64,000 nucleotides of DNA from Streptomyces canus. Its GTDB lineage: Bacteria; Actinomycetota; Actinomycetes; Streptomycetales; Streptomycetaceae. The notes under the pieces are model-generated. The model was not told the DNA's origin. It searched no databases and worked only from the letters and a program-made list of their open reading frames with translations. Where the stretch lies: assembly GCF_030816965.1 (NCBI RefSeq), contig NZ_JAUSYQ010000002.1, positions 9,724,001 to 9,788,000 on the forward strand, given 5' to 3'. A program made the position numbers and the translations under genes. Of this stretch, positions 36,812-46,447 are shown one piece after another (the stretch's first letter is position 1; the number at the start of each line of letters is the position of its first letter).

Positions 36812-38242
36812 ATGAGCACGGTTCGACCGTTACCCGACACCGGCACGAGGATCACCCGGGCCGCCGCCTGGGTGGTGAGTCTCCTGCTGGCGTTCGCCGT
36901 CGTTCCCGCCGCGGTGCAGCCCACCGCGGCCAGGGCCGACAACCCGATCGTGCAGCACATCTACACCGCCGATCCGGCCCCGCTGGTGTACAACGGGCGG
37001 GTCTACCTCTACACCGGGCACGACGAGGACGGCTCCACCTACTTCACCATGAAGGACTGGAGGGTGTGGTCCTCCGCCGACATGGTCAACTGGACCGACC
37101 ACGCCTCCCCGCTCAGCCTGACCACCTTCAGCTGGGCATCCTCCGACGCGTGGGCGGGACAGGCCGTGCAGCGCAACGGCCGGTTCTACTGGTACGTGCC
37201 GGTGACGAACCGGGCGACCGGCCGGATGGCCATCGGCGTGGCGGTGTCCGACAGCCCCACCGGACCGTTCCGGGACGCCCTCGGCCACCCCCTGGTGGAG
37301 AACGGTGAGATCGATCCGACCGTCTTCATCGACGACGACGGCCAGGCCTATCTGTACTGGGGCAACCCGAACCTGACGTACGTCAGGCTGAACACCGACA
37401 TGACCTCCTACTCGGGCAGCCCCACCAGGATCCCCCTCACCACCGCCGGGTTCGGCACCCGCACCGGCGACCCCAACCGCCCCACCCTGTACGAAGAGGG
37501 ACCGTGGGTCTACAAGCGGAACGGCCTGTACTACTTGGTCTTCGCGGCCAAGTGCTGCTCGGAGTTCATCGCCTACTCGACGGCGCCCGGCCCGACGGGG
37601 CCGTGGACGTACCGCGGGACAGTCATGCCCACACAGGGCAGCAGCTTCACCAACCACCCAGGGATCGTGGACTTCAAGGGCAACTCGTACTTCTTCTACC
37701 ACAACGGCGCGTTGCCGGGCGGCGGCGGCTTCACCCGCTCGGTCGCGGTGGAGAGGTTCTCCTACAACGCCGACGGCACGATCCCGACGATCACCATGAC
37801 GAACACGGGCGCCCCGCAGGCCGGCACGCTCGATCCGTATGTACGCCAGGAGGCCGAGACCATCGCCTGGGGTTCCGGGATCGAGACCGAGCCGTCCACC
37901 GAAGGCGGAATGAACGTCGGCTGGATCGACAACGGCGACTACATCAAGGTCAAGGGCGTGGCCTTCGGGCCGGGCGCGTCCTCCTTCACCGCGCGCGTGG
38001 CCTCGGGCAGCGGCGGCGGCACCGTCGAACTGCGCCTGGGCTCCCCGAGCGGAACGGTCGTGGGCCGTTGCGGTGTACCCAACACCGGCGGCTGGCAGAC
38101 CTGGAGGACGGTGACCTGCCCGGTCAGCGGCGCGACGGCAACCCAGGATCTCTACCTGCGGTTCACCGGCGGCAGCGGCTACCTGCTCAACATGAACTGG
38201 TGGCAGTTCACCCCCGGCACCACGGTGACCGCACCGCGATAG
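36812..38242 (+). CDS. Secreted GH43 glycosidase with CBM6
   Basis: 476 residues from ATG 36812 (GGAGG ahead), 58 bases after the GH27 gene. Signal peptide to about residue 43, GH43 domain (about 45-340) with base Asp in YTADPAPLVYNG, NGEIDPTVFIDDDG as the pKa-modulating Asp region, and Glu in YEEGPWVYKRNG, then CBM6 (about 350-470) beginning RQEAETIAWGSGI with the WIDNGDYIKVKGV motif. It probably acts as an arabinofuranosidase or xylosidase bound to xylan. Confidence 0.9.
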   Translation: MSTVRPLPDTGTRITRAAAWVVSLLLAFAVVPAAVQPTAARADNPIVQHIYTADPAPLVYNGRVYLYTGHDEDGSTYFTMKDWRVWSSADMVNWTDHASPLSLTTFSWASSDAWAGQAVQRNGRFYWYVPVTNRATGRMAIGVAVSDSPTGPFRDALGHPLVENGEIDPTVFIDDDGQAYLYWGNPNLTYVRLNTDMTSYSGSPTRIPLTTAGFGTRTGDPNRPTLYEEGPWVYKRNGLYYLVFAAKCCSEFIAYSTAPGPTGPWTYRGTVMPTQGSSFTNHPGIVDFKGNSYFFYHNGALPGGGGFTRSVAVERFSYNADGTIPTITMTNTGAPQAGTLDPYVRQEAETIAWGSGIETEPSTEGGMNVGWIDNGDYIKVKGVAFGPGASSFTARVASGSGGGTVELRLGSPSGTVVGRCGVPNTGGWQTWRTVTCPVSGATATQDLYLRFTGGSGYLLNMNWWQFTPGTTVTAPR

Positions 38243-38285
38243 CCCGGCGGCGAGACACATCTCGCGGCCCACAGAAGGGAGTTGC

Positions 38286-39575
38286 GTGATCACAAGGACA
38301 AGATCCCTCTTATGGCCCGCCGTGGTCGCGGTGCTGGTCGTCCTGAGCATGGGCGGTACGGCACTGGGCCGCGGACAGGGCGAGGACACCCAGCTGACGG
38401 CCTCCGGCACGGCCGCGCCCTCGCGCACCGCTGTCGCGAGCTCCGGCTGCGGCAAGGCACCCACCCTGACGAGCGGTACGTACACGATCCAGAGCGGCGG
38501 CAAGAACCGGAGCTTCATCCTGCGGATCCCGGACGGCTACGACCGCAACCATGCCCACCGGCTGATCTTCGGGTTCCACTGGCTGGGCGGCACCTCCGGC
38601 GACGTCGCCACGGGCCGCACGGTGGAAACGGGCACCTGGGCCTACTACGGGCTCCAGCGACTGGCGAACAACAGCGCCATCTTCGTCGCACCACAAGGCC
38701 TCAACAACGGCTGGGCCAACTCCGGTGGGGAGGACGTCACCTTCGTCGACGACATGATCCGACGGGTCGAGGCGGACCTGTGCGTCGACACGACCCAGCG
38801 CTTCGCTCTGGGATTCAGCTACGGCGCTGCCATGTCGTACGCCCTCGCGTGTGCCCGCGCGACGGTCTTCCGCGCTGTCGCGGTGCAGAGCGGGGGGCAG
38901 CTGAGCGGATGCAGCGGCGGGACCCAGCCCATCGCCTACCTCGGCGTGCACGGCCTCAGGGACAATGTCCTCGGCATCTCCGGCGGACGGGCGATGCGGG
39001 ACAGGTTCGTCAGGAACAACGGCTGCACCCCCCAGAACCCGCCCGAGCCCGCGCAGGGCAGCCTGACGCACCGGGTCACCACCTACTCGGGCTGCTCGGC
39101 CGGGCATCCGGTCGCCTGGGCCGCGTTCGACGAAGGACACATCGCCGCTCCACAGGACGGGGCCCCGGGTGACAGCGGCAGGACCTGGCTGCCGGGAGAG
39201 GTGTGGAAGTTCTTCACGCAGTTCCAGGCCTCCAACCCGTCACCGGACCCTGCCACCTGCCGGGTCACCGACACCATCAGCGCCTGGAACAGCGGCCTGA
39301 CCTCGAACATCACCCTCACCAACACCGGCACCACGGCGATCGACGGCTGGTCCCTGGTCTTCACCCTGCCCGGCGGCCAGGCCATCACCTCCGGCTGGAA
39401 CGCGGACTACTCGGCCGCCTCCGGCCAGGTGACGGCCAGGAACCTCTCCCACAACGCCACCATCGCCCCGGGCGCGTCCGTGGGCATCGGCTTCCAGGCC
39501 GTCCACACCGGCGACACAGCCGCGCCGGGCTCCTACACCCTCAACGGCACCGCCTGTGCTGTCACGGGGAGTTGA
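38286..39575 (+). CDS. Secreted CE1-like (feruloyl/acetyl-xylan) esterase with CBM2
   Basis: 429 residues, GTG start (AAGGGAG ahead), 43 bases after the GH43-CBM6 gene. Signal peptide, LpqC/PHB-depolymerase-type alpha/beta hydrolase (about 55-315) with nucleophile S178 in GFSYG and His in DEGHIA (H285), then a family 2 carbohydrate-binding module (323-429) with its cysteine pair and conserved tryptophans (AWNSG, SGWNADYS). Such enzymes remove ferulate or acetate from xylan. The third gene of the rightward hemicellulose operon. Confidence 0.88.
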   Translation: MITRTRSLLWPAVVAVLVVLSMGGTALGRGQGEDTQLTASGTAAPSRTAVASSGCGKAPTLTSGTYTIQSGGKNRSFILRIPDGYDRNHAHRLIFGFHWLGGTSGDVATGRTVETGTWAYYGLQRLANNSAIFVAPQGLNNGWANSGGEDVTFVDDMIRRVEADLCVDTTQRFALGFSYGAAMSYALACARATVFRAVAVQSGGQLSGCSGGTQPIAYLGVHGLRDNVLGISGGRAMRDRFVRNNGCTPQNPPEPAQGSLTHRVTTYSGCSAGHPVAWAAFDEGHIAAPQDGAPGDSGRTWLPGEVWKFFTQFQASNPSPDPATCRVTDTISAWNSGLTSNITLTNTGTTAIDGWSLVFTLPGGQAITSGWNADYSAASGQVTARNLSHNATIAPGASVGIGFQAVHTGDTAAPGSYTLNGTACAVTGS

Positions 39576-39646
39576 CCGACGTGCCAGGGCAAGATCCCGC
39601 GGGCGGGGGTCATCCGGCGGTCAGAGTGGTCCCCTTCTGGTCGGAG

Positions 39647-39684
39647 CCGCCGTTCCAGGACTGCCAAACATGGTTGGACGGCGG
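39647..39684. terminator. Possible terminator between esterase and phosphatase genes
   Basis: Imperfect hairpin CCGCCGT...ACGGCGG with partial inner pairing in the 180-base convergent gap. Weak but the only candidate there. Confidence 0.35.
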
Positions 39685-39755
39685 TCCCGTCGGCGTGCCG
39701 GCGCTGTCCGCGGCTGGATGCCGCGCTGGAAGGCGTCCGCCGGCGCAGGGCCGGC

Positions 39756-42254
39756 TCATCGGGGCTGTCGGACTCGGATGTCAGCGCCCGGATTTCGTCG
39801 CGGCCAGGGCTCGGGGAGAGTCTGCGCGCACCAGATCGTCTTGCCTTCGGTGGTGTGCCGGGTACCCCACCCCTGGGTGAGCTGGGCGACGAGCAGCAGG
39901 CCCCGGCCGCCCTCGTCGAAGGCGCGCGCCCGGCGCATGTGCGGTGCGGTGTCGCTGGCGTCGGAGACCTCGCAGATCAGGGAGGAGTCGCGAATCAGCC
40001 GCAGCCTGATCGGGGGCCCGCCGTATCTGATGGCGTTGGTGACCAGCTCGCTGACGACCAGCTCGGTGACGAACGACGCCTCCTCCAGACCCCAGGCCTC
40101 CAGCTGGTCGAGGGCGAACTTCCTGGCGCGCGGCACCTGCGCGGGGTCGGGTAGGACGGCCCAGTCGGCGACATGCTGGGGATCCAGCGCGTGGGTGCGA
40201 GCGAGCAGCAGCGCGGCGTCGTCGGTGCGGCGTTCGGGAAGCATGGCGTCCAGCACCGTGTCGCAGAGGTCCTCCAGTGAGGTCGCCGACTGGTTCAGGA
40301 CCCGCAGGAGTTCGGCGATCCCCTCGTCGACGTCGCGCTCGCGGCTCTCCACCAGTCCGTCGGTGTAGAGGGCGAGCAGGCTGCCCTCGGGCAACTCGAG
40401 CTCGGTGGCCTCGAAGGGCAGCCCTCCGATGCCGAGCGGTGGTCCCGGCTGTGCGGGTGCCGGGGTCCTGGTGCCGTCCGGGGAGATGACGAGCGGCAGC
40501 GGATGACCTGCGCTCGCCAGTGTGAAGCGGCGGGAGACCGGGTCGTAGACGGTGTACAGGCAGGTGGCCCCGAACTCGCCGGTCGGCTGGAAGCGGCCGG
40601 CGGGCTGGAGGTCGCTGGCGAGGTGGATGACCAGGTCGTCCAGGTGGGTCAGCAACTCGTCCGGCGGCAGGTCCACGTCGGCGAGCGTGCGCACCGCCGT
40701 ACGCAACCGGCCCATGCTCGCCGAGGCGTGCAGGCCGTGACCGACCACATCGCCGACGACGAGGGCGACCCGGGCACCGGAGAGCGGAATGACGTCGAAC
40801 CAGTCACCCCCCACTTCCGCCCCGGTCCCGGCGGGCAGATAGCGGGATGCCACCTCCAGTGCCTCCTGGTTCGGCAGCCGCTGCAGCAGCAGACTGCGTT
40901 GCAGGGTCAGCGCGGTCGTGCGCTCGCGCGAGTACCGGCGGGCGTTGTCGATGGCGACGGCTGCCTTGGCGGTCAGCTCTTCGGCGAGGATCAGGTCGTC
41001 GGCGGTGAAGGCCTCGGGCCGGTCGCTGCGCGAGAACGCGACCACGCCGAGCAACGCGCCGCGGGCCCGGAGCGGCACGGTGATCCGGCCGGTCAGTCCC
41101 TCCGCGGCGATCGACTCGTCGATCAACGGGTTGCCCGGCGGCCAGTGGGCCGGGTCGGCGGCGAGCCCGGGCCCGAAGGCCCATTCGCCGCCCTCGCCCG
41201 GCTCGGCGGCGAGCTGAACCGTGGACCTGCCGGTGGTCATGCAGCGGACGGCGACGGAACCGGGCGCGTGACTGACCGGCATCGGGGACCCGGGAGCCCG
41301 GCCGGTGTCACACTTCGTGCTGTGCTGGGCGGCGCGGCTGAGCGCGACGGCTCCGCCGGAGTCGGAGGCGGGGGAGAGGGGCGGTTCCTCTCCGCGCAGC
41401 ACCTCGTCGAAGAGATCCACGGTGACGAGGTCGACGAATCTCGGCACGGAGGTCCTGGCCAGTTCCTGGGCGGTGCCGAGCACGTCGAGTGTCCGGCCGA
41501 TGCCGCGGCTGGCCTCGTTGAGCATGAGCAGGCGCTGCCTGGCCCAGTACTCCGCGCTCATGTCGAATCCCCAGTTGGCGACCGCGCGCACCCTGCCCTC
41601 GGCATCCCGGACGGGCCAGATGCTGGTGGCCCAGGCGTTGGCGTAGTTACTGCCGAGCGGCTGGAAGACGGTGATGAGACGTGCGGGCTTGCCCGTCCTC
41701 GCCACTTCGGAGAGCTGGTCGGTGTAGGGCTTGTCGTCCCTTTCGGGGAACAGGTCGCGGTCGAATTCGGGAAACACCTCGCGGTACTTCTTACCGAGCA
41801 GTTGCTCCTCGGAGTGCGCGATCACCCGGCCCGAGGACGCGTTGATCCACAGAAACCGCAGTTCAGGGTCGTAGACGCCGAGAGCGAAGGGGCTCTGCTC
41901 GAAGGCCAGGTCGGCGATCACCGGGCGGCGCTCCCAGCGTTGGACGGTCACCGCGTGGCCCAGTGCCCGGCCGTCGGCGCCGACCAGCGGGTGAGCCGAC
42001 ACCAAGACGTCCACCGTGGAACCGTCCCGGTGCCGCAGGGAGACGAGCCCTGTGTCATCGGGGCCGCCGACGTGACTCTCGGGGAAACCGGGTGGTGGGG
42101 GAGCGGCCAGCAGGTCGGTCACGGGGCGGCCGACGGTGTCCGCCGCCGTCCAGCCCAGCAGCAGCCGCCCGCTTTCGCTCCAGGCGCTCACTACGCCGTC
42201 CGGACCCACCACAAGCGCGGCAGCGGGGGCATGCTGCTTGTCGGCCATGTCCAC
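39756..42254 (-). CDS. PAS-GAF-SpoIIE phosphatase with HATPase (anti-sigma-type) domain
   Basis: 832 residues. Order: two PAS domains (about 5-110, and 112-235 with FALGVYDPELRFLWIN), GAF (about 245-440), PP2C/SpoIIE phosphatase (about 460-680; metal residues in GGDWFDVIPL, VVGDVVGHG, YTDGLVESR, RTDDAALL), and a RsbW-like histidine-kinase ATPase domain (about 695-815; ELVVSELVTNAIRYGG, GGRGLLLVAQL). Such multi-domain phosphatases control anti-anti-sigma proteins in Streptomyces. No membrane segment, so it senses a cytoplasmic signal. GTG 42254 or ATG 42248. Confidence 0.92.
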   Translation of the reverse strand: MDMADKQHAPAAALVVGPDGVVSAWSESGRLLLGWTAADTVGRPVTDLLAAPPPPGFPESHVGGPDDTGLVSLRHRDGSTVDVLVSAHPLVGADGRALGHAVTVQRWERRPVIADLAFEQSPFALGVYDPELRFLWINASSGRVIAHSEEQLLGKKYREVFPEFDRDLFPERDDKPYTDQLSEVARTGKPARLITVFQPLGSNYANAWATSIWPVRDAEGRVRAVANWGFDMSAEYWARQRLLMLNEASRGIGRTLDVLGTAQELARTSVPRFVDLVTVDLFDEVLRGEEPPLSPASDSGGAVALSRAAQHSTKCDTGRAPGSPMPVSHAPGSVAVRCMTTGRSTVQLAAEPGEGGEWAFGPGLAADPAHWPPGNPLIDESIAAEGLTGRITVPLRARGALLGVVAFSRSDRPEAFTADDLILAEELTAKAAVAIDNARRYSRERTTALTLQRSLLLQRLPNQEALEVASRYLPAGTGAEVGGDWFDVIPLSGARVALVVGDVVGHGLHASASMGRLRTAVRTLADVDLPPDELLTHLDDLVIHLASDLQPAGRFQPTGEFGATCLYTVYDPVSRRFTLASAGHPLPLVISPDGTRTPAPAQPGPPLGIGGLPFEATELELPEGSLLALYTDGLVESRERDVDEGIAELLRVLNQSATSLEDLCDTVLDAMLPERRTDDAALLLARTHALDPQHVADWAVLPDPAQVPRARKFALDQLEAWGLEEASFVTELVVSELVTNAIRYGGPPIRLRLIRDSSLICEVSDASDTAPHMRRARAFDEGGRGLLLVAQLTQGWGTRHTTEGKTIWCAQTLPEPWPRRNPGADIRVRQPR

Positions 42255-42285
42255 GGCTACGCCTCCGTCCGGACAGCTCTGCCCG

Positions 42286-42663
42286 TCAGGGCTGGTTCCC
42301 GACCGCAGCTTCCAGCGTAGGTCCGCTTCTGTTCCACGGCTCTCCGGCCGGTACGTGCCTGATCACCGGGTGCAGGGCCGAGCGGGGGCGCGCCTGCGCG
42401 ACCCCGCTCGACGACGACCGCAGCCCGTCCATGGGCTGCCGTGGTGGGGATGCGGCACGGCCAAGGCCGAACGCGCAGCCCGGATCGTGCGTGCACGCAG
42501 CGGGCGGCGGGGCCGCGGCGCCGGCCACGTCGAGCGCCTTGCCGCTGCCACGGTTGACCAGCACGTACGACGCGTTCGTGTCCACGGCGGCGGCCTGCGC
42601 CGTCCCGGCGGTGCCCAGTCCGGTCAGGAGCGTTGCCGTCAAGGCCGTCACCGCGGTCAGCAC
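42286..42663 (-). pseudogene. Truncated secreted ricin-lectin-domain fragment
   Basis: The frame gives a hydrophobic signal-like segment (ALTATLLTGLGTAGTAQA), then the first strand of a ricin-type lectin domain (ASYVLVNRGSGKALDVAG), then unrelated Pro/Arg-rich sequence to the stop. A TAG lies in frame just upstream of the signal part (the short MTFTSW frame), so the true N-terminus is lost too. Probably a leftover of a larger glycosidase gene. The remaining gap (42664-42754) holds nothing recognisable. Confidence 0.6.
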
Positions 42664-42754
42664 CCCCGCACGCCGCCGACGTCCCTACCACGAAGTGAAT
42701 GTCATATGCATGCCATTTCTCTGCATTCGTGTCCTTGTCAGCGGGTCCCGCCGG

Positions 42755-44986
42755 TTACAGCGCGGCGAAGGTCCACAGCAGGTTGGTGCTGCTGCCGTAG
42801 GTCCACTGTTTGGTGAGGGAGCCCGAGGCCACGTTGCCGCCGCCGTCAAGGACCAGGCCTGTGGTGCGGTTGGCTATCGAGTAGCGGTCGCCGCCCCGGT
42901 GGGTGATGGTCCACTGCTGGTTGGTGCCACCGTTCCAGGCGCCCTGTCGGACCGGGGAGCCGTCGTCGGTGGCGCCCCAGCCGTCGGCGACCATTCCGTT
43001 CGTGCGGTTGACCAGCCTGTAAAAGCCGCCTCCGACGGCTTCCGCATGCCACTGAAGGTTCGAACTGCCGTCCCAGGTCCACTGCTTGAGGCTGGATCCC
43101 GAGGCGACGTTGCCGCCGCTGTCCAGCGCGAGGCCGTTGGTGGCGTTGGTGATCCGGAAGTACGTGGCCGGATTGAACTGGACCCTCAGCGAGGTGATCT
43201 GGTCGTTGTTGCCGGTGGCGCGCAGGTCGGGGTTGTCAGCGGTGAAGGTCCATGAGGTGCCGGTGAAGTTGTCTCCGGAGTAGCCGATCACCTGGTAGCC
43301 GGGGGCCGGCCGGAGGGAGGAGAGGGTGCGGGGGCCCGGGCCGCCCGCGGTCAGGTCGTCAGCGGTGTAGTCGCCTACGGCCAGGACGGCGGCCTTGCCG
43401 GTGTAGTCGACGTCGGTGAAGGCGATGGCGCCGGCGAGCGGCCGCAGGCCGGGAATCGTGCCGGAGAAGGTGAGCTTCAGGACGTAGGCGCCCGCGCTGT
43501 ACGGCGCCGAGGACGGCAGGGTGACGGTGAGGCCGGAGGTGTTCTGGGCCGGCGCGGGCAGATCGATGTAGGTGTCGGCGGTCGAGCCGAGGAGCTTCAC
43601 CGAGGTCAGCGAGGAGAGGTTGATCCGGTCCGAGCCGAGGGTCTTGATCGTCAGCGAGCTGCCGGGCCAGCCCAGGACGGTGGCGTACAGGACGTCGTTC
43701 GCCTTGTTGCGGGTGAAGCGGATGTCCTGCGCGGTGCCGGCGTGCGGGGTGGTGAACGAGCCGCCGCCCATCTTCGTCGGGCCTTCGCCGTACGTGGTCC
43801 AGGCGCGGGTGGAGTACACCGACTCTCCGAAGCGCTTCAGGTGGTCACCGATACCGAGCAGGATGTCCTTCTGCGCCTGAGGGATGGTGCCGTCGGCCAT
43901 CGGTGCGATGTTCAGCAGCATGTTGCCGTTCTTGCTGACCCGGTCGAGGAACGAGTGCAGCATCTGCTGGATGGTGTAGTAGCCGATGCCCTGGGTGTAG
44001 CACCAGCTGGAGCTCGAGATGCTGTCGTCGGTAAGCCAGTACGGGGTGGTGAGGTCGGCCGGGCCGCCGCGTTCGTAGTCGAAGACCTCGCCCTTGCCGT
44101 TCATGCCGTCCTTGTACGTGGCGACGACCTCACGGCCCCAGCTGTCTGCCTGGTTGTAGTAGTACGCCAGGAAGTTCAGGCGCTGTGTCTCGTCGACGGC
44201 GTCCAGATTGAAGTCCTGCCACAGGATGTCGGGCTGGGCGCGGTCGATGACCTCTTTCAGTTTGTCGAACCAGAGCTGGTTCTCCGCGGCCGAACCCAGC
44301 TGCCCGTAGAGCTTCTTGAGGCCGGAGTCCGTCTGGGCGGGGGCGAACTCGTAGAAGCCGGTGAAGTTGTACGCGTGGTGCATGGCCACCAGCAGCTTGA
44401 GGCCCTTGGCGCGGATGGCCGTGGAGAACAGCCGCAGCAGGTCGAGTCCCGGGCCCTTGTTCACCGAGTTCCACTCGTTGACCTGGCTGTCCCACATGGA
44501 GAATCCGTCATGGTGCTCGGCCACCGGACCCGCGAACCTGGCGCCTGCGTCGGCGAACAGCTGCACCCACTCGTCGGGGTCGAACTTCCCGCCGGCCGAC
44601 TTCAGCTTCGGCGCGAACTTCACGGTGTTGCCCGCCAGGTCCCGCGCCCCGTTGATGAAGTTGTGGTACGGCCACGCCGAGGGCTGACCGTAGGTGGCGA
44701 TGTGGTGCTGGTTGGCGCTGTTCCCGCTCTCGTACATGTTGCGCGGATACCACTCGTTGCCGAAGGCGGGGACGCTGAAGACGCCCCAGTGGAAGTAGAT
44801 CCCGAACTTCGCATCCTGGAACCACTCCGGAGCCGGCGGGTGCTGGTCGACCGATTTCCAGTCGGGCGTATACGGGCTGGGCGCCGCCTGGGCGACACCG
44901 GCACCGAACGCACCTCCGGCAACGGCCGCCGTGGCCACGCAGGTTGCGGAGGCCAGGAGCTGGCGTCTGTTGATCGAGCTCGACAT
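42755..44986 (-). CDS. Secreted GH29 alpha-L-fucosidase with CBM13
   Basis: 743 residues from ATG 44986. Twin-arginine signal NRRQLLASATCVATAA. GH29 barrel (about 50-400): KFGIYFHWGVFSVPAFGNEW, AEHHDGFSMWDS, and nucleophile D258 in DILWQDFN. A beta-sandwich follows (about 400-500), then a short linker domain and a ricin-type lectin/CBM13 (about 600-743, repeated SxxLQW/NQQW blocks). It releases L-fucose from plant or host glycans. It lies next to remnants of sugar-uptake and catabolic genes. Confidence 0.92.
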   Translation of the reverse strand: MSSSINRRQLLASATCVATAAVAGGAFGAGVAQAAPSPYTPDWKSVDQHPPAPEWFQDAKFGIYFHWGVFSVPAFGNEWYPRNMYESGNSANQHHIATYGQPSAWPYHNFINGARDLAGNTVKFAPKLKSAGGKFDPDEWVQLFADAGARFAGPVAEHHDGFSMWDSQVNEWNSVNKGPGLDLLRLFSTAIRAKGLKLLVAMHHAYNFTGFYEFAPAQTDSGLKKLYGQLGSAAENQLWFDKLKEVIDRAQPDILWQDFNLDAVDETQRLNFLAYYYNQADSWGREVVATYKDGMNGKGEVFDYERGGPADLTTPYWLTDDSISSSSWCYTQGIGYYTIQQMLHSFLDRVSKNGNMLLNIAPMADGTIPQAQKDILLGIGDHLKRFGESVYSTRAWTTYGEGPTKMGGGSFTTPHAGTAQDIRFTRNKANDVLYATVLGWPGSSLTIKTLGSDRINLSSLTSVKLLGSTADTYIDLPAPAQNTSGLTVTLPSSAPYSAGAYVLKLTFSGTIPGLRPLAGAIAFTDVDYTGKAAVLAVGDYTADDLTAGGPGPRTLSSLRPAPGYQVIGYSGDNFTGTSWTFTADNPDLRATGNNDQITSLRVQFNPATYFRITNATNGLALDSGGNVASGSSLKQWTWDGSSNLQWHAEAVGGGFYRLVNRTNGMVADGWGATDDGSPVRQGAWNGGTNQQWTITHRGGDRYSIANRTTGLVLDGGGNVASGSLTKQWTYGSSTNLLWTFAAL

Positions 44987-45177
44987 TGACACATCCCTGG
45001 GGCGGAAGGGGCAGGGGGAATGCAGGGCCACGCATGAAGGTCGACCATGTCGCCCTGGCGTGTCAACCAACGTGCAGGGATGAAAGTGACGATCGCCTCC
45101 GATGAATAGACTGGTTTGAACAGTTTTGATGGGTATTTCAGTCAGGCAAACATGGAATGTCTCGCCATGTTCGGGTG

Positions 45178-45388
45178 GTCGTCTTCGTGCTGCTGCCCGG
45201 TGCCTGGTCGATCCCGGTCACGCTCGCCGTGGGCGTGCTGGTCGGCGTCCTGAACGCCCTGCTGATCATCCGCTGCGGCCTCAACGGCTTCATCGTCACT
45301 CTCGGCGAGCTGATCGTCCTGCGCGGCGTCCTCACCGGCATCTCCGGCGGTCAGACGTTCTTCCAGGTGCCGGAGTCGATGCTTGACC
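45178..45388 (+). pseudogene. Remnant of RbsC-type sugar ABC permease
   Basis: About 70 codons read VTLAVGVLVGVLNALLI then LNGFIVTLGELIVLRGVLTG and SGGQTFFQVPESM, a core part of ribose/xylose-type permeases (normally about 330 residues). It lacks the start region and about 200 residues of the C-terminus and runs directly into an enolase-superfamily tail in another frame. Confidence 0.7.
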
Positions 45389-45475
45389 GTGGCCGGGCTC
45401 AGCGCGCAGACGCACCCGGAGGCCCTGAAGGAGTACACGTACCCGGACGGCCCTGTCTGGTCCGCCCGTGTCTGA
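45386..45475 (+). pseudogene. C-terminal remnant resembling L-fuconate dehydratase (enolase superfamily)
   Basis: In the frame ending at TGA 45473-45475 the last 29 residues read GLSAQTHPEALKEYTYPDG then PVWSARV. This form (G-x-SA...Y-x-YPDGPVW near the stop) resembles the C-terminus of L-fuconate/sugar-acid dehydratases. Assignment rests on a short tail and is tentative. Confidence 0.4.
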
Positions 45476-45685
45476 CGAGGTCGCTCCGCCGACGCGATCG
45501 GCCTCCCCGCCCATAGATCCCAGTATCATCAACGTCGCCTGGGCATGCGGACTCGCGGACGGGTCGGAACGGAACGTGCAACTCCATGATCAACACATGC
45601 CGGTCGGCCTCTGGGGCGATCTCCGCACTCAGGGACTGACCAGGACGGACGTGCCCGTGGAGCAGGGCGGGGGGAGGGATGAGTC

Positions 45686-46408
45686 GTGTCGCTGACGGAC
45701 AAGGCCATCGAGGACATCCGTGAGCTGATCCGGACCGGTGCCCTGCCTCCCGGCTCGAAGCTCCCACCGGAGCCGGACCTGGCCGCCCAACTGGGGCTCT
45801 CCCGCAACCTCGCCCGCGAAGCGGTCAAGGCGCTGGCCGTCGCCCGGGTTCTGGAGGTCCGGCGGGGCGACGGCACCTATGTGACCAGCCTGCAGCCGAG
45901 CCTGCTCCTGGAGGGGCTCGGCGGCGCCGTGGAACTGCTGCAGGGCGATTCCGTCGCGCTGCAGGACCTCATGGAGGTACGGCGACTCCTGGAACCGATG
46001 GCCACGGCCCTGGCCGCCACCCGGATCTCCGACGCCCAGCTGGCCGAGGTGAAGCGGCACCTGGACGCCATGCGGGAGGCTCGCGACGACGTCGCACAGC
46101 TCAACGCCCACGACGCCGCCTTCCACCGTGCCGTCGTCTCGGCCACGGGCAACGAAACCCTTCTCACCCTCCTGGAAGGGATCTCCGGCCGCACCCTGCG
46201 CGCCCGTATCTGGCGCGGTCTGGTCGACGCCAAGGCCGCGGGCCGCACGCTCGCCGAGCACGAGGCGATCTTCAATGCCCTGTCCACCCGTGACGCCGCC
46301 CTCAGCCAGGCCGCCGCCCTGCTGCACGTGAGCAACACCGAACAGTGGCTGAGGGAGCACCTGCGCTCAGGCGAAGCCCTCCCCTTCGGGACGACAGCGC
46401 GCACCTGA
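45686..46408 (+). CDS. GntR/FadR-family transcription regulator
   Basis: 240 residues, GTG start 6 bases after GGGGAGGGA. N-terminal winged helix (about 5-68: SKLPPEPDLAAQLGLSRNLAREAVKAL, GDGTYV) and an all-helical FCD ligand domain (about 85-230) with the metal-binding pattern D...H (AHDAAFHRAVV), and H near EHEAIF. FCD regulators commonly sense sugar acids. The position next to sugar-catabolic remnants suggests it once controlled fucose-type genes; it may still control the nearby glycosidases. Confidence 0.88.
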   Translation: MSLTDKAIEDIRELIRTGALPPGSKLPPEPDLAAQLGLSRNLAREAVKALAVARVLEVRRGDGTYVTSLQPSLLLEGLGGAVELLQGDSVALQDLMEVRRLLEPMATALAATRISDAQLAEVKRHLDAMREARDDVAQLNAHDAAFHRAVVSATGNETLLTLLEGISGRTLRARIWRGLVDAKAAGRTLAEHEAIFNALSTRDAALSQAAALLHVSNTEQWLREHLRSGEALPFGTTART

Positions 46409-46447
46409 CGAGCGGACGAGGAAGGCCACGCCGCTTCGCGGAAGTCG

